Numbered from the stretch's first letter, positions 9,372-18,872 are shown. The stretch is 64,000 nucleotides of DNA from Algoriphagus litoralis (GCF_003259255.1 NZ_QGOL01000012.1:159177-223176), one strand, 5' to 3'. The notes: generated by a model not told the origin, from the sequence alone. Program-made: numbers and translations.

Positions 9372-9804
9372 GCTTCCTCAGGAAATGAAGGTTTAAATTA
9401 GGGCTAATCCTTCAAAGAAGATGGCTCAGCGAAGGTAATTGTCAAAGAAAAAGAGAAACAACTGGCGCTGAGTTGGTACCATGGTGAAGGGGTGATTTTT
9501 TACCCCACCAAGGCTTTTCTTTTTCCCGGTGTGGAAGGGTTAGCCATTCCAAAATTACAACTTAAGGGGCTTTTGGCTGTATTTGATTCTGCCTAAAAAT
9601 GGAAAATCATCTGAATAGGCCAGATGATTTTCTTTAATCTAATAGGATGTTGATTTTTACTAATGGACTTATTTCTAGGCGGAAATTCTTGTGGATGGCT
9701 GATAGTCAATGCAAACTATCAAAGCATAAATGGTCATTTGAATGATAGCTTTGCCTATAATTATAAACTTACATCTACTCGGGATCCTGGGAATTATTAT
9801 GTTC
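9372..9804. other. Intergenic region between dnaE and the GLPGLI gene
   Basis: About 430 bases without a convincing gene. It should hold the dnaE promoter, but I find no good TAnnTTTG match close to the start. A perfect 12-bp inverted repeat lies at 9602-9632. On the plus strand an open frame of 62 sense codons without ATG runs from 9408 to 9596 and reads like a protein tail (for example SWYHGEGVIFYPTKAFLF); it could be a chance frame or a gene remnant. Confidence 0.5.
9602..9632. terminator. Perfect 12-bp hairpin, probable bidirectional terminator
   Basis: GAAAATCATCTG (9602-9613) and CAGATGATTTTC (9621-9632) form a perfect stem around a 7-base loop. T-rich sequence lies on the 3' side on either strand. 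For the minus strand it would end the GLPGLI transcript about 170 bases after its stop. Confidence 0.55.
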
Positions 9805-10548
9805 TCAATATCTGATTTCCCACATCCAAGCTTGCTTTCTTTCCGTGGAAGTCTTGATAAACTCACTGACCAAGTCCAGATATTCGCTGCCAGTTACCTC
9901 TCTTCCTTTCATTTTTTTGGGAAGGGTGATGATCTCCGCAGGTTCTCCAAACGTAATTTTCTCTGCTTCCACGATCAGCATGCCGTCGTTGATATCATAG
10001 GCTAATATTAATCCGGGAAGGCCGAATTGTTCCTCGGGACCGATGGGGACCGGGATGTCTGATGCAAACCACGCCGTGATCTTTTGGCCTTTGATGGGGT
10101 CCTCACTGACAGCTTTCATGCACATATGTCCGAGAATATCGCGTATCTCATTCATCACTCTCCATTTTGGTGCATTCAGGCTGCCACGGACAATATAGGT
10201 TTTTCCCATTTGATCCATGTATTTCAGATAGGTTTGATCTTCGAGATTGTTTGCGATGAAGTAGTCCTCTACTTGCCAAGAGTAGCTGCGCACTTCATAA
10301 GGTTCACCGTAGGTATACAGACTTTTATCTGGCCAAAACTGGAGCTTCATTCGAGTGCTGTACCCATCAGGACTTCCCCATGAAAGGAGAATTCTGTCCC
10401 GTTCCTGCTCAGTAAGATAAGGTAAGCTTGAGTAGATTTTGTCGTAAAAGATTTTGTATCGGTATTCTACCTCACCCACTATGTTTTGGGCTCTAAGTCC
10501 TGTGCTAAGAAGGATCAGCACGATGGTTATTAGAATTTTTGATTTCAT
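9805..10548 (-). CDS. GLPGLI family secreted protein
   Basis: 247-residue exported protein with a signal peptide (residues 1-20, ending in GLRAQ). It contains the name-giving GLPGLI motif at residues 176-181 within EQFGLPGLILAYDI. The family is restricted to Bacteroidota and has no known biochemical function. It is the second gene of a pair: the outer-membrane barrel gene lies 28 bases upstream on the same strand, an arrangement often seen for this family. A shared role at the cell envelope is inferred. Confidence 0.85.
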   Translation of the reverse strand: MKSKILITIVLILLSTGLRAQNIVGEVEYRYKIFYDKIYSSLPYLTEQERDRILLSWGSPDGYSTRMKLQFWPDKSLYTYGEPYEVRSYSWQVEDYFIANNLEDQTYLKYMDQMGKTYIVRGSLNAPKWRVMNEIRDILGHMCMKAVSEDPIKGQKITAWFASDIPVPIGPEEQFGLPGLILAYDINDGMLIVEAEKITFGEPAEIITLPKKMKGREVTGSEYLDLVSEFIKTSTERKQAWMWEIRY

Positions 10549-10576
10549 TGGTATTTAGGTCAGCTGCTTGTTTAAA

Positions 10577-13477
10577 TTATCTGTTTCTTTTCACCTCGAC
10601 TCCCCGCATATTGTATGTCACGCCAAGTAAGAAATATCGGGACAGGGTTTCAATCCGACCAGTGGAAACAAAGTTTTGGCCGGCAAACTGGCTGATAGTT
10701 TCATTTTGTTTGAATATATCATAAGCGGAGAGCCTGATTTCCCATTTTTTTGCCTCCCCGAGAAGTTTATAGATAAAGGCATTGAGTATGGGGACTTCCT
10801 GATTAAATCCAAAACTTTCGTTTTCAAATCGGCTATAGTTGAATTTCATGTCAATGTAGAAATCCTTGGGAAGCTTGATGTTCATATTCGTATAGGCACT
10901 CAAATTAAGGATGTCTTGGTTCTGAGCGGGATTCTGTTCGTATTTGGTTTTGCTCAGACGGAAGGATGTTCCTGCATATAGGCTCAGCCATTCTTTTGGG
11001 GTTAAGTCTAAATTGAGTCCAAAAGAATGGCTAAAAGTATTGGTCTCTGTTTCAAGGGAGTTGATCAAGGCTAGGCTTCTGGTGTAAGAAGGATTGGCGT
11101 TGATGTTTGCGTTGATCTTAGTTTTGATGATGGGAAATCCAAAACCTAGGTAGGAATTATAGCGCTGTCCTCCCGAAACATTTCCTGACTTAAATGTGGT
11201 GACAAAATTTTCAGGGTCTATCGTTTGATTTTGAACCACTTGGCTCTGGTAGAAGGTTGAATTCAATGAAATATATAGATTGATGAATGTGGCAGGATCA
11301 TACATGTTGTATCCGGCATTTAGCGAATGGGTTACTTCAGGTTGTAGATCGGGATTTCCTTCTCGGACATACAAGGGGTTGGAGATGTCCTTGTAAGGCT
11401 GTAAATCGTTGATGTTTGGGGGTGCGACGCCCATGACATAGCCAGCGTTGATCCGTTTATTGCCCTTCATGGTTTTATAGAAAGATACGTTGGGGGTGAA
11501 ATTGAGGTAGCTTTTGTCCACTGTCCCTAGTATTTCACTCCCTTCTACTACCGAATACAGACCGTTCAGTTTGTAGTTGGAGGCGGCAAATCCCATACTT
11601 AGGTTAGAGCCTTTGTTGGCGTATCGGATACTTGAGCCTACCCTATTGTAGGTAATTATATTGTCAAAAAACCGGCTTAGATCTGGATTTAGCTCTTGAA
11701 CGTCACTTGACTCTACATCGAAAACTTTACGGTCTGTTTCGCTCCTCGATTGGCTGAAATTATAGAACGTTTCCCAGAAGAAGGTTTTGTTGATTGGTTC
11801 GACAAAAAGTAAGCTTGACTTGATCAGGTTGGAAGTATTCAATGCCTGATTCATTTGGTCCAAGCTTTGGAAATAGGTATTCGGATCTGATGCATCCATC
11901 ATGTCGGCTACGGCTTTTTGAATTCCATCTTGGTCTGCATTGGTGTAGGTATTACTTAGGCTTGCCGCAAAGTTTCTACCGTTTTTTTTGAATTTATGCC
12001 TAAAGATTGCAGTACCTTGGAACGCTCCAGACCATTTATTCGATTGGTTGTCACGTGCCAGTCGGCCTTGTTCCGTATCACTTGCGATTAACTCTTGAAA
12101 ACTTGCTAACGAAGTAGTAAGAGTGCTAAATCTACCCTTTGCATTTATGGTTAACGTATTGGCACTGTCAAGTTCATTTTGAAATCGAATATTTGCCCGA
12201 TGGTGCCCTGCCACGTTATTTTGAATACTTTGGTCGGTGGAGGTGAAGGATGAATTGTCCTCAAGAAAGGTGGTTCTACTATTGAAACTCTCTACAATTT
12301 GGTCGCTTCGGCTGTAGAAGTAATTGCCGCTGAAATCCTTTTTGTCCTTCAGGCGATTAAAATTGACCCCGAAAGCTTGATTATTTGAAAAACCAGAGCT
12401 CAGATTGTTGAAGGGGATTTCGAAGGATTGTTCACTGTCTCCTCCTGAAAAAAATATTACATTCCCGCCATTGCTGTTAAACCCAAAATCTCCCGTGTCT
12501 CCAAATTGAAATGCACCACTGCCTCTAAACTCCTGTAGGTCATCCCAGCTCAAGCCGGTTTGATTGACATTATTGCCATAGCCAATGATTGAAAATTGAT
12601 TCACTTTGTCAAACTTATTGTAAGAGGCATTGGAAGACCATCTTTCGTCTGTCCCTCCAGCTGCGGAAATTTTTCCGAATCCACCTTTTTTAGCTTCTTC
12701 CTTGAGTTCAACGTTCAAGGTCTTTTCATTTACCCCATCATCGACTCCTGTGAGTTTGGCTTGTTCTGACTTGTCGTCATATAGTTGGAGTTTACTTATA
12801 GATTCTGCATTCAAGTTTTGGGTTGCCATTTTGGTGTTGCCACCAAAAAATCGTCGACCATCGACTGTTACTTTCTGGACTCGTTGTCCTTGAGCCACTA
12901 TATTTCCCTCAGCATCGATTTGCATGCCCGGTAGTTTGCGTAGCAGGTCTTCTAAGGTCGCTCCGGGTGGTACTTTGAATTTGCTCGCATCATACTCCAG
13001 CGTGTCTCCACGCATCATGAGTGGTGCTTTGGCGGCTTTTACCACTACCTCGTACAGTTCCTGCATAATTGGAACCAATTGAATCTCTTCTACCTCAAGA
13101 TCTTCTGTTTCAGGGAGTGCTAGCTCTTTTTGGAAGGGGATGTATCCCATGTAAGTAGCTTTGATGAGCAGCGGTTGCCGCTCCACGTTTTTGAAAAGGT
13201 ATTCTCCATTTTTATTCGTCAGCGTGTATGCAACCAAAGCCGAATCGGAGGGGCTTAGCAGAAGAACTGAGGTATAATCCAGCGGAATATTGGTGGTGTC
13301 TTTTACCGTCCCCCGAATCGTAAGTTTGGATTGGGCATGGGAGGCAAAAGTGACAGCGACCACAAAAAGGAACAGAATTCCCATGCGATAAGGCTTCACA
13401 CCTTGTGAAAAGATAAAAAGGGTATTCCATCTGACCCTAAAAATCAATTTAAATACACATGAAAGGAGGATTTTCAT
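10577..13477 (-). CDS. TonB-receptor-like outer-membrane beta-barrel protein
   Basis: 966-residue protein. After a signal sequence there is a carboxypeptidase-regulatory-like domain (about residues 50-130, starting TIRGTVKDTTNIPLDYTSV), then a plug-like region (DTLEYDASKFKVPPGATLED and GRRFFGGNTKMATQNL), then a long barrel rich in aromatic beta strands with an N-x-G-Y-x-M pattern. This is the outer-membrane beta-barrel family that accompanies GLPGLI proteins rather than a classical SusC; no SusD follows. An alternative start at 13384 (Met32, MGILFLFVVAVTFASHAQ) would leave a shorter signal peptide, while the longer form supplies basic residues before the hydrophobic core, so the start is unsure. 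The ligand is unknown. Confidence 0.8.
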   Translation of the reverse strand: MKILLSCVFKLIFRVRWNTLFIFSQGVKPYRMGILFLFVVAVTFASHAQSKLTIRGTVKDTTNIPLDYTSVLLLSPSDSALVAYTLTNKNGEYLFKNVERQPLLIKATYMGYIPFQKELALPETEDLEVEEIQLVPIMQELYEVVVKAAKAPLMMRGDTLEYDASKFKVPPGATLEDLLRKLPGMQIDAEGNIVAQGQRVQKVTVDGRRFFGGNTKMATQNLNAESISKLQLYDDKSEQAKLTGVDDGVNEKTLNVELKEEAKKGGFGKISAAGGTDERWSSNASYNKFDKVNQFSIIGYGNNVNQTGLSWDDLQEFRGSGAFQFGDTGDFGFNSNGGNVIFFSGGDSEQSFEIPFNNLSSGFSNNQAFGVNFNRLKDKKDFSGNYFYSRSDQIVESFNSRTTFLEDNSSFTSTDQSIQNNVAGHHRANIRFQNELDSANTLTINAKGRFSTLTTSLASFQELIASDTEQGRLARDNQSNKWSGAFQGTAIFRHKFKKNGRNFAASLSNTYTNADQDGIQKAVADMMDASDPNTYFQSLDQMNQALNTSNLIKSSLLFVEPINKTFFWETFYNFSQSRSETDRKVFDVESSDVQELNPDLSRFFDNIITYNRVGSSIRYANKGSNLSMGFAASNYKLNGLYSVVEGSEILGTVDKSYLNFTPNVSFYKTMKGNKRINAGYVMGVAPPNINDLQPYKDISNPLYVREGNPDLQPEVTHSLNAGYNMYDPATFINLYISLNSTFYQSQVVQNQTIDPENFVTTFKSGNVSGGQRYNSYLGFGFPIIKTKINANINANPSYTRSLALINSLETETNTFSHSFGLNLDLTPKEWLSLYAGTSFRLSKTKYEQNPAQNQDILNLSAYTNMNIKLPKDFYIDMKFNYSRFENESFGFNQEVPILNAFIYKLLGEAKKWEIRLSAYDIFKQNETISQFAGQNFVSTGRIETLSRYFLLGVTYNMRGVEVKRNR

Positions 13478-14158
13478 TTTTTTTCTGTGTTAAAATCTCA
13501 AACTAAAATATAGATGACTAAAACTGTTTATCACCTCATCATCCCAGCCAAGTATTTTATTGTTCGGCTGGGAGGATCTGTGTAAAATGACATGTTCTCA
13601 ATAGACTGGATTCTATGGCAATCTGGCTAAGTTGAAAATGAGCGTTCCTTACTTTTACAACACTAGGCTGACCTTAATTCTTTACACTTCTTGATCCTCA
13701 ATTTCCAGAAGTAGATGTTTTTGGATGCGTTCTCATTGGCTTGGTGCTCTCCTCAAACAAATCAAAAACTCCATCCGTCCTCTGGCGCCTTTCAATAAAA
13801 AAATTGACAATCACCTGATCGCTAGCCGGAATGGCACTTTACTACTGCTAGTATAGTAATTATTTAATGAAAATAGAATGACTAATTTGTTAAAAAATGT
13901 TTTTTACTCAACACTTTGTTACTGAGGTTTCTTGAAGTCCAAATTAAATTTGGAATTGACTTCCCGTGAGACAACTAAATTTTGAAAGAATAATTTTTTG
14001 TCCGGTTTACAAAAAGAAATAGGGGTTGAAATTTTCTTATAAAAATGAGAATCGTAGAAAAAATCAGACGGATGAAGTCCTGGTTTAGTGAAAAGCAGAA
14101 TAATAGGACCCAGTTATCTACCAGATTCTTGTGTTGAAATAATCAAGGGAAAAAAAAT
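13478..14158. other. 681-base gap upstream of the barrel gene
   Basis: No gene is supported. It should contain the 3' end of the rsmG transcript and the promoter of the barrel/GLPGLI pair. An inverted repeat TCCCAGCC (13542-13549) / GGCTGGGA (13566-13573) with a 16-base loop has no T run. A 43-codon plus-strand frame from ATG 13725 to a stop at 13854-13856 and a 30-codon frame from 14046 are too short and uncharacteristic to call. AT-rich sequence dominates 13860-14060. Confidence 0.6.
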
Positions 14159-14803
14159 CTACCTCTTGTCTTCCCAAGGCATATAGACCACCTTTTTTGT
14201 CTGGAAAAAATCTTCCTTGAAGTAATCTTCCAAATGGTAGACTACATAAGACTTGTCAAGCGCTTCCATCTCTTCGTCTACATCTCCTCCTTTGAGATAG
14301 AGAATGCCGTTTTGGAACTCGTTAAAGTCTTCCTTTTTGATTTTCCCCTTGACCCAAGGATAAAAATTAACCATCTGTGTCACAGCACGGCTAATAACAA
14401 AGTCGTATTTCCGGACCAACTGTTCTGCCCGGGCCTGTTGGGCTTCTACGTTTGATAGCTTCAATTGTCTAGCCACATCCTTTACCACGGTAATTTTCTT
14501 TCCAATGGAATCCACCAAATGAAAATGAGTGTCTGGGAAAAGAATAGCCAGTGGTATTCCCGGAAATCCTCCTCCGGTACCGATGTCCAGCACTTTGGTG
14601 CCTGGCAGGAAAGCCATGACTTTGGCGATTCCAAGGGAATGCACTACATGATGGATATAAAACTGATCCATGTCTTTGCGACTGATCACATTTATTTTCG
14701 AATTCCAGTCTTCATAAAGCGCCTGCAGCCGCTCAAATTGTAGGATTTGAGTTTCGCTCAGATCTGGAAAGTAAGAAAGAATCAGCTGGGTACCTGGGTT
14801 CAT
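14159..14803 (-). CDS. rsmG: 16S rRNA (guanine-N7) methyltransferase G
   Basis: Methylates G527 in the 530 loop of 16S rRNA using S-adenosylmethionine. The 214-residue protein has the SAM-binding motif VLDIGTGGGFPGIPLAI near residue 67 and the N-terminal FERLQALYEDWNSKINVISR segment typical of RsmG (GidB). The stop of the sigma-factor gene and this start share one base, so rsmG is last in a three-gene overlapping operon. Length is normal. Confidence 0.95.
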   Translation of the reverse strand: MNPGTQLILSYFPDLSETQILQFERLQALYEDWNSKINVISRKDMDQFYIHHVVHSLGIAKVMAFLPGTKVLDIGTGGGFPGIPLAILFPDTHFHLVDSIGKKITVVKDVARQLKLSNVEAQQARAEQLVRKYDFVISRAVTQMVNFYPWVKGKIKKEDFNEFQNGILYLKGGDVDEEMEALDKSYVVYHLEDYFKEDFFQTKKVVYMPWEDKR

Positions 14804-15414
14804 CAGATGTGTTTTTCTTTGCCGGAGGCTATTTCAAAAAGCAATTCTCGGGATCTGTGAAGCTGTGCTTTTACAGTACCCAAAGGTTTCTCTAATTCCT
14901 GTGCGATTTCTTCATAGGAAAGCTCATCGAAATACCGGAGCTGAACCAGCTTTCGGTATTTGGCGGGAAGTTTATCTACAAAAATCCGGACCATATCAAT
15001 CCGCTGAGAACGGATGAACTGATCCTGTGGATTGTTGTCATCATCTTCCACATCGATGTTTACCGAATTTCCACTGTCATCGGAGAGGGTGTTGTTCAAA
15101 CTCATGGTTTTGAGTTTTTTCTTTCGGATGAAGTCAATCGTGTTGTTGGTGGCAATCCGGAATAGCCAGGTGCTGAAGGTATAGTCTTTTTTAAAACGCT
15201 CCAGATTCCTAAACGCTTTGGCAAAAGCCTCCATCGTCAGATCCTCTGCATCATCGGCATCACGGATCATTTTTAGAATCATGAAATAAACGGCCTTTTT
15301 ATACCGCTTCATGAGCGTAGCATAGGCTTGCTGGTCTTTATCTTGCACAGCCCGATCGATGAGATCAAAATCCTCGAGTGCTTTATTCGAAAAACCGCGT
15401 TCGTTTATTTCCAT
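14803..15414 (-). CDS. ECF-type RNA polymerase sigma factor
   Basis: 203-residue sigma-70-family factor with region 2 (LMKRYKKAVYFMILKMIRD, then DAEDLTMEAFAKAFRNL and FSTWLFRIATNNTIDFIRK) and region 4 (LPAKYRKLVQLRYFDELSYE, then LGTVKAQLHRSRELL). The linker is acidic (DVEDDDNNPQDQ). I chose the ATG at 15414 (MEINERGFSN); the longer frame to 15456 runs deeper into the upstream glycosyltransferase gene. It overlaps that gene by 10 bases and rsmG by one. No anti-sigma gene adjoins, so the trigger is unknown. Confidence 0.9.
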   Translation of the reverse strand: MEINERGFSNKALEDFDLIDRAVQDKDQQAYATLMKRYKKAVYFMILKMIRDADDAEDLTMEAFAKAFRNLERFKKDYTFSTWLFRIATNNTIDFIRKKKLKTMSLNNTLSDDSGNSVNIDVEDDDNNPQDQFIRSQRIDMVRIFVDKLPAKYRKLVQLRYFDELSYEEIAQELEKPLGTVKAQLHRSRELLFEIASGKEKHI

Positions 15415-16544
15415 TGGATGTCTTTTGCTTGGTAAGAAACAGATCCCAATACCCAAAAATATCCCAGGTACATGAAATCATTAATCAGGATGTTCATCGG
15501 TGACACAGATCCCTGAACTTTTTTGGAGGCAGATTTGAAAATCCATACCACCAGTGCAGATCGTACTAAGACAATACCCAAAACGATTGAAAATTGTTCC
15601 AATTGCTGCCCTAGTCCGAAATAAATTAACAATCCTATCGCTCCAATCCAAAATAATGCATGAGAAAGGGAGAATAGTCCAATTTTTCGTTTGTCTTCCC
15701 CTCGGTAATATTTACCGACATGCAGGTGACGTTTTTTCTGAATGAGGTATTCTCTCCAAGTTTCTTTCGGAATCGAAGTGGTAGTTGCTTCAGGGTCCAA
15801 AACCATTGCTGCGTTTTTGCCAGTAGCGTATTGGTTTACAAAAAGGTCGTCATCACCACCTTCCAAATGCCAGATACCTTTGAATGCCTTCACGTCCATA
15901 AAAAAGCTTTTCCGATAGCACAGATTTCTACCCACACCCATAAAAGGAGCCTTCCACAGACCAAAAGAGAAATAAAACAAAGCAGTCAATAAGGTCTCAA
16001 ACTGAATCCACTTATTGAGAAGCGTGGATTTTGTCGTGTATCCCGAGAATCCAATGGCAAAGGTTTTTCCGTTTTCTCGTACTGGTTCGGTCATTTTTCG
16101 TATCCATTGGTCGGTCGTCGGCATACAGTCTGCATCTGTTAACAAGATGACGTCGCTTTTGGCTACTTTGATACCAAGGGTAACAGCAAATTTCTTTGCA
16201 GTGACATGACTAGGCGTGTATTTGATCGTGACGGAGCGAAGTTTGGGATAGATGGCCATCATCTCCTCCAGTAGTCGCTTGGTCCGATCTGTACTTCTGT
16301 CATTGACGATCATTACGTCAAATTTGGGGTAATCCTGCTCGAAAAGTTTGGGAATGAGGACCTTTAGGTTTTGGAATTCGTTATGAGCAGCCACAAGGAC
16401 AGTCACCCCCTCTTCAGGGTGTTGGTTTTTCGAAGACTTGGTAAATGATTTGAACCAGGCTGTTCGTCCGAAAATCACCAGAAGGTAAACCAACTGAATG
16501 AGAATCCCGATGCCAAAGAAAAACCAGAGTAAAAAAAGGCCCAT
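15405..16544 (-). CDS. Membrane-bound family 2 glycosyltransferase
   Basis: 379-residue GT-A glycosyltransferase. One N-terminal membrane helix (residues 3-25) precedes a catalytic domain starting VTVLVAAHNEFQNL. It has the VNDRSTDRT motif, the metal-binding DADCMP and the later GGDDDLFVNQ. Three hydrophobic segments follow near the C-terminus. The acceptor is unknown; envelope glycolipid or polysaccharide synthesis is likely. First gene of the operon with the sigma factor and rsmG, divergent from tgt. A TATATTTG box lies 17 bases before the start. Confidence 0.85.
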   Translation of the reverse strand: MGLFLLWFFFGIGILIQLVYLLVIFGRTAWFKSFTKSSKNQHPEEGVTVLVAAHNEFQNLKVLIPKLFEQDYPKFDVMIVNDRSTDRTKRLLEEMMAIYPKLRSVTIKYTPSHVTAKKFAVTLGIKVAKSDVILLTDADCMPTTDQWIRKMTEPVRENGKTFAIGFSGYTTKSTLLNKWIQFETLLTALFYFSFGLWKAPFMGVGRNLCYRKSFFMDVKAFKGIWHLEGGDDDLFVNQYATGKNAAMVLDPEATTTSIPKETWREYLIQKKRHLHVGKYYRGEDKRKIGLFSLSHALFWIGAIGLLIYFGLGQQLEQFSIVLGIVLVRSALVVWIFKSASKKVQGSVSPMNILINDFMYLGYFWVLGSVSYQAKDIQWK

Positions 16545-16561
16545 AGGTCGATTTTGCTGGG

Positions 16562-16613
16562 CAAATATAAAATCAATTTCAGCAACTCATTTAAGAATAA
16601 GTGGATATTTTTG
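16562..16613. promoter_or_regulatory. Divergent promoter region between glycosyltransferase and tgt
   Basis: Two matches to the Bacteroidota -7 consensus TAnnTTTG face opposite ways: TATATTTG on the minus strand (16562-16569) toward the glycosyltransferase, and TATTTTTG on the plus strand (16606-16613) 53 bases before tgt. Neither has a convincing -33 TTTG at the right distance, so this is a motif-level call. Confidence 0.4.
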
Positions 16614-16666
16614 CAGACTAAACGAGACAATTCGTAGCTAGGTGCTGCAGTCTCAGCAAGTAGGAT

Positions 16667-17797
16667 ATGAAGTTTACCTTAGGGAAAAAAGATTTACAGA
16701 CCAAAGCGCGGACAGGAACTCTATTTACTGATCATGGGGAAATCCAAACCCCGATTTTTATGCCTGTAGGCACCGCAGCCACAGTCAAAGCTGTACATCA
16801 GCGAGAGCTCAAGGAAGATATCAAAGCGCAGATAATCCTTGGAAATACCTATCACTTGTATTTGCGTCCGGGTCTGGATGTATTAGAAAAGGCAGGCGGT
16901 CTCCATAAGTTTAACGGCTGGGATCGTCCCATACTTACCGACAGTGGAGGGTATCAGGTGTTTTCGCTTTCCGGTACCCGTAAAATCAAAGAAGAAGGGG
17001 TGACTTTCAAATCTCATATCGACGGATCCAAGCATGAGTTTACTCCGGAAAATGTCATGGACATCCAGCGAACTATCGGAGCCGACATCATCATGGCTTT
17101 CGACGAGTGTACTCCGTATCCCTGTGAATATGGATATGCCCGCAATTCCATGGAGATGACTCATCGTTGGTTGACTCGCTGCATCGAGCGGTTTGATTCC
17201 ACCGAGGGAAAATATGGCTACAGTCAAACGTTTTTCCCGATAGTGCAGGGTTCGGTATATAAAGATCTGCGAAAGCAAAGTGCAGAATATATTGCCGCCC
17301 AAGGCAGAGAAGGCAATGCGATAGGAGGACTATCGGTCGGTGAACCTGCTGAAATGATGTATGAGATGACAGAATTGGTGACAGATATCCTGCCATCAGA
17401 CAAGCCAAGGTACCTCATGGGAGTAGGTACTCCTGCCAATATTTTGGAATGCATTGCTTTAGGTGTCGACATGTTTGACTGCGTGATGCCCACGCGAAAT
17501 GCCCGAAACGGAATGCTGTTCACTTCGGAAGGCATTATCAATATCCGTAACGAAAAATGGAAAGATGATTTTAGTCCCATCGATCCAGCGATTGGAAACT
17601 ATGCGAGTACATTTTATTCCAAAGCCTATTTACGCCATTTGACAGTATCTAAAGAAATCCTTGCAGCACAGATCGCCAGCATTCATAATCTTGCATTTTA
17701 TCTTTGGTTAGTGGGGCAGGCGAGAGAGCATATCCAAGCAGGGGATTTTGCCGTTTGGAAGGATCAGATGGTGAAAAAAGTTAGCGCAAGACTTTGA
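16667..17797 (+). CDS. tgt: tRNA-guanine (queuine) transglycosylase
   Basis: Exchanges guanine 34 for preQ1 in tRNAs with GUN anticodons, a step in queuosine formation. The 376-residue protein has LTDSGGYQVFSL (Asp92), the QG-containing FFPIVQGSVYKD, GGLSVGE (residues 220-226) and MFDCVMPTRNARNG with the probable nucleophile Asp271. The C-terminal zinc site is unusual: where E. coli Tgt has Cys302, Cys304 and Cys307, this protein has no cysteine (IDPAIGNYASTFYSKAYLRH, near 305-324), although the later histidine is kept (His340 in SIHN). The permease gene starts one base after its stop. Confidence 0.93.
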   Translation: MKFTLGKKDLQTKARTGTLFTDHGEIQTPIFMPVGTAATVKAVHQRELKEDIKAQIILGNTYHLYLRPGLDVLEKAGGLHKFNGWDRPILTDSGGYQVFSLSGTRKIKEEGVTFKSHIDGSKHEFTPENVMDIQRTIGADIIMAFDECTPYPCEYGYARNSMEMTHRWLTRCIERFDSTEGKYGYSQTFFPIVQGSVYKDLRKQSAEYIAAQGREGNAIGGLSVGEPAEMMYEMTELVTDILPSDKPRYLMGVGTPANILECIALGVDMFDCVMPTRNARNGMLFTSEGIINIRNEKWKDDFSPIDPAIGNYASTFYSKAYLRHLTVSKEILAAQIASIHNLAFYLWLVGQAREHIQAGDFAVWKDQMVKKVSARL

Positions 17798-17798
17798 A

Positions 17799-18872
17799 AT
17801 GAAGATTCTAGACAAGCTGATCATTAAGGAATTTTTGAAGACCTACTTTTTTGTAGTGGTCATGCTCGTTCTTATTGTGTTGGTTTTGGACTTCACCGAG
17901 AAGAATGATACCTATATTCGAAATGCTGTTCCGGCCGGAGAGATTCTCCGATATATGGGCAATTATGGTCTTTATCTGAACAATCTTCTGACGCCGATCA
18001 CGGTCTTTATAGCGGTGATTTTCATCACATCTAAAATGGCCGGTCGGACTGAAATTATTGCAATTCTAAGTTCAGGAGTGAGTTTCGTCCGGATGCTCCG
18101 GCCTTTTTTGCTTGCTGCAGCGATGATAGGGGCGATCAGTTTTCTCCTCAATGGCTGGATATTGCCTATGGCAACAGCAGGTGTTACCAAATTCAAAATC
18201 ACCTACCTCGATAAGGGAAGAGCATCCACGGATCCCAATATTCATATTCAAGTTGGTCCAAATAAACTGGCTTATTTGAGTCGCTTTTTTAAGACCGGAA
18301 ATACAGGATATAATTTTACACTGGAGGAGATTCGGGACGGGCAATTGATTGCCAAACTATCCTCAGATCGTATAGAATGGGATACAGCCAAGAATGTCTG
18401 GACCCTGATCAATTGGCGCTTGAGAGAAATCAAGGAAGGAGGAGAAGATTACAGCGTTGGAGAAAAGCTGGACACGGTACTTTCTATTACGCCGGCGGAT
18501 TTTGATCTTCCCGAAAATCACCACGAAACTTTAAAACTGCCAGAGCTTAGTCGTCAAATCAAGATCCTCGAAGAGCGTGGTGCAGACAATGTAAGCTTCT
18601 ATAAGATCGAGCGATATGTTCGGTTTATGTCGCCTTTTGCTGCCTTTATTTTGACATTTATCGGGGTGATCATGTCAGCTAGGAAAACCCGTGGCGGATC
18701 TGGTTTTCAGATCGCTATGGGCTTTTTGTTAGCTTTCATTTACATTTTACTTTTTATTCTTTCCAGGACTTTTGCGGAGACGGGGTCACAATATCCCATT
18801 TTGTCTGTCTGGATGCCTAATATCATTTTTGGGCTCACAGGTCTGGTTTTGTATAAAACCGTTCCTCGGTAG
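17799..18872 (+). CDS. LptF/LptG (YjgP/YjgQ) family permease
   Basis: 357-residue membrane protein of the lipopolysaccharide exporter permease family, which with LptB extracts LPS from the inner membrane. The N-terminal LDKLIIKEFLKTYFFVVVML and the six-helix layout (three helices, a periplasmic domain of about residues 125-270, three helices) are typical. Bacteroidota often encode single scattered members, so LptF versus LptG cannot be decided. It is packed between tgt (1 base) and the EamA gene (0 bases) as an operon. Confidence 0.88.
   Translation: MKILDKLIIKEFLKTYFFVVVMLVLIVLVLDFTEKNDTYIRNAVPAGEILRYMGNYGLYLNNLLTPITVFIAVIFITSKMAGRTEIIAILSSGVSFVRMLRPFLLAAAMIGAISFLLNGWILPMATAGVTKFKITYLDKGRASTDPNIHIQVGPNKLAYLSRFFKTGNTGYNFTLEEIRDGQLIAKLSSDRIEWDTAKNVWTLINWRLREIKEGGEDYSVGEKLDTVLSITPADFDLPENHHETLKLPELSRQIKILEERGADNVSFYKIERYVRFMSPFAAFILTFIGVIMSARKTRGGSGFQIAMGFLLAFIYILLFILSRTFAETGSQYPILSVWMPNIIFGLTGLVLYKTVPR

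Noticed and set aside
10577..13477. SusC-type polysaccharide utilisation locus
   Set aside because: No SusD gene follows, and the neighbour is a GLPGLI protein; the barrel belongs to a different outer-membrane family.
13725..13856. 43-codon frame (starts MRSHWLGALLKQIKN) upstream of the barrel gene
   Set aside because: Too short, no recognisable family, AT-rich surroundings and no promoter; kept only as a note in the gap entry.
14046..14138. 30-codon frame after rsmG
   Set aside because: Short basic frame with no supporting context; likely chance.
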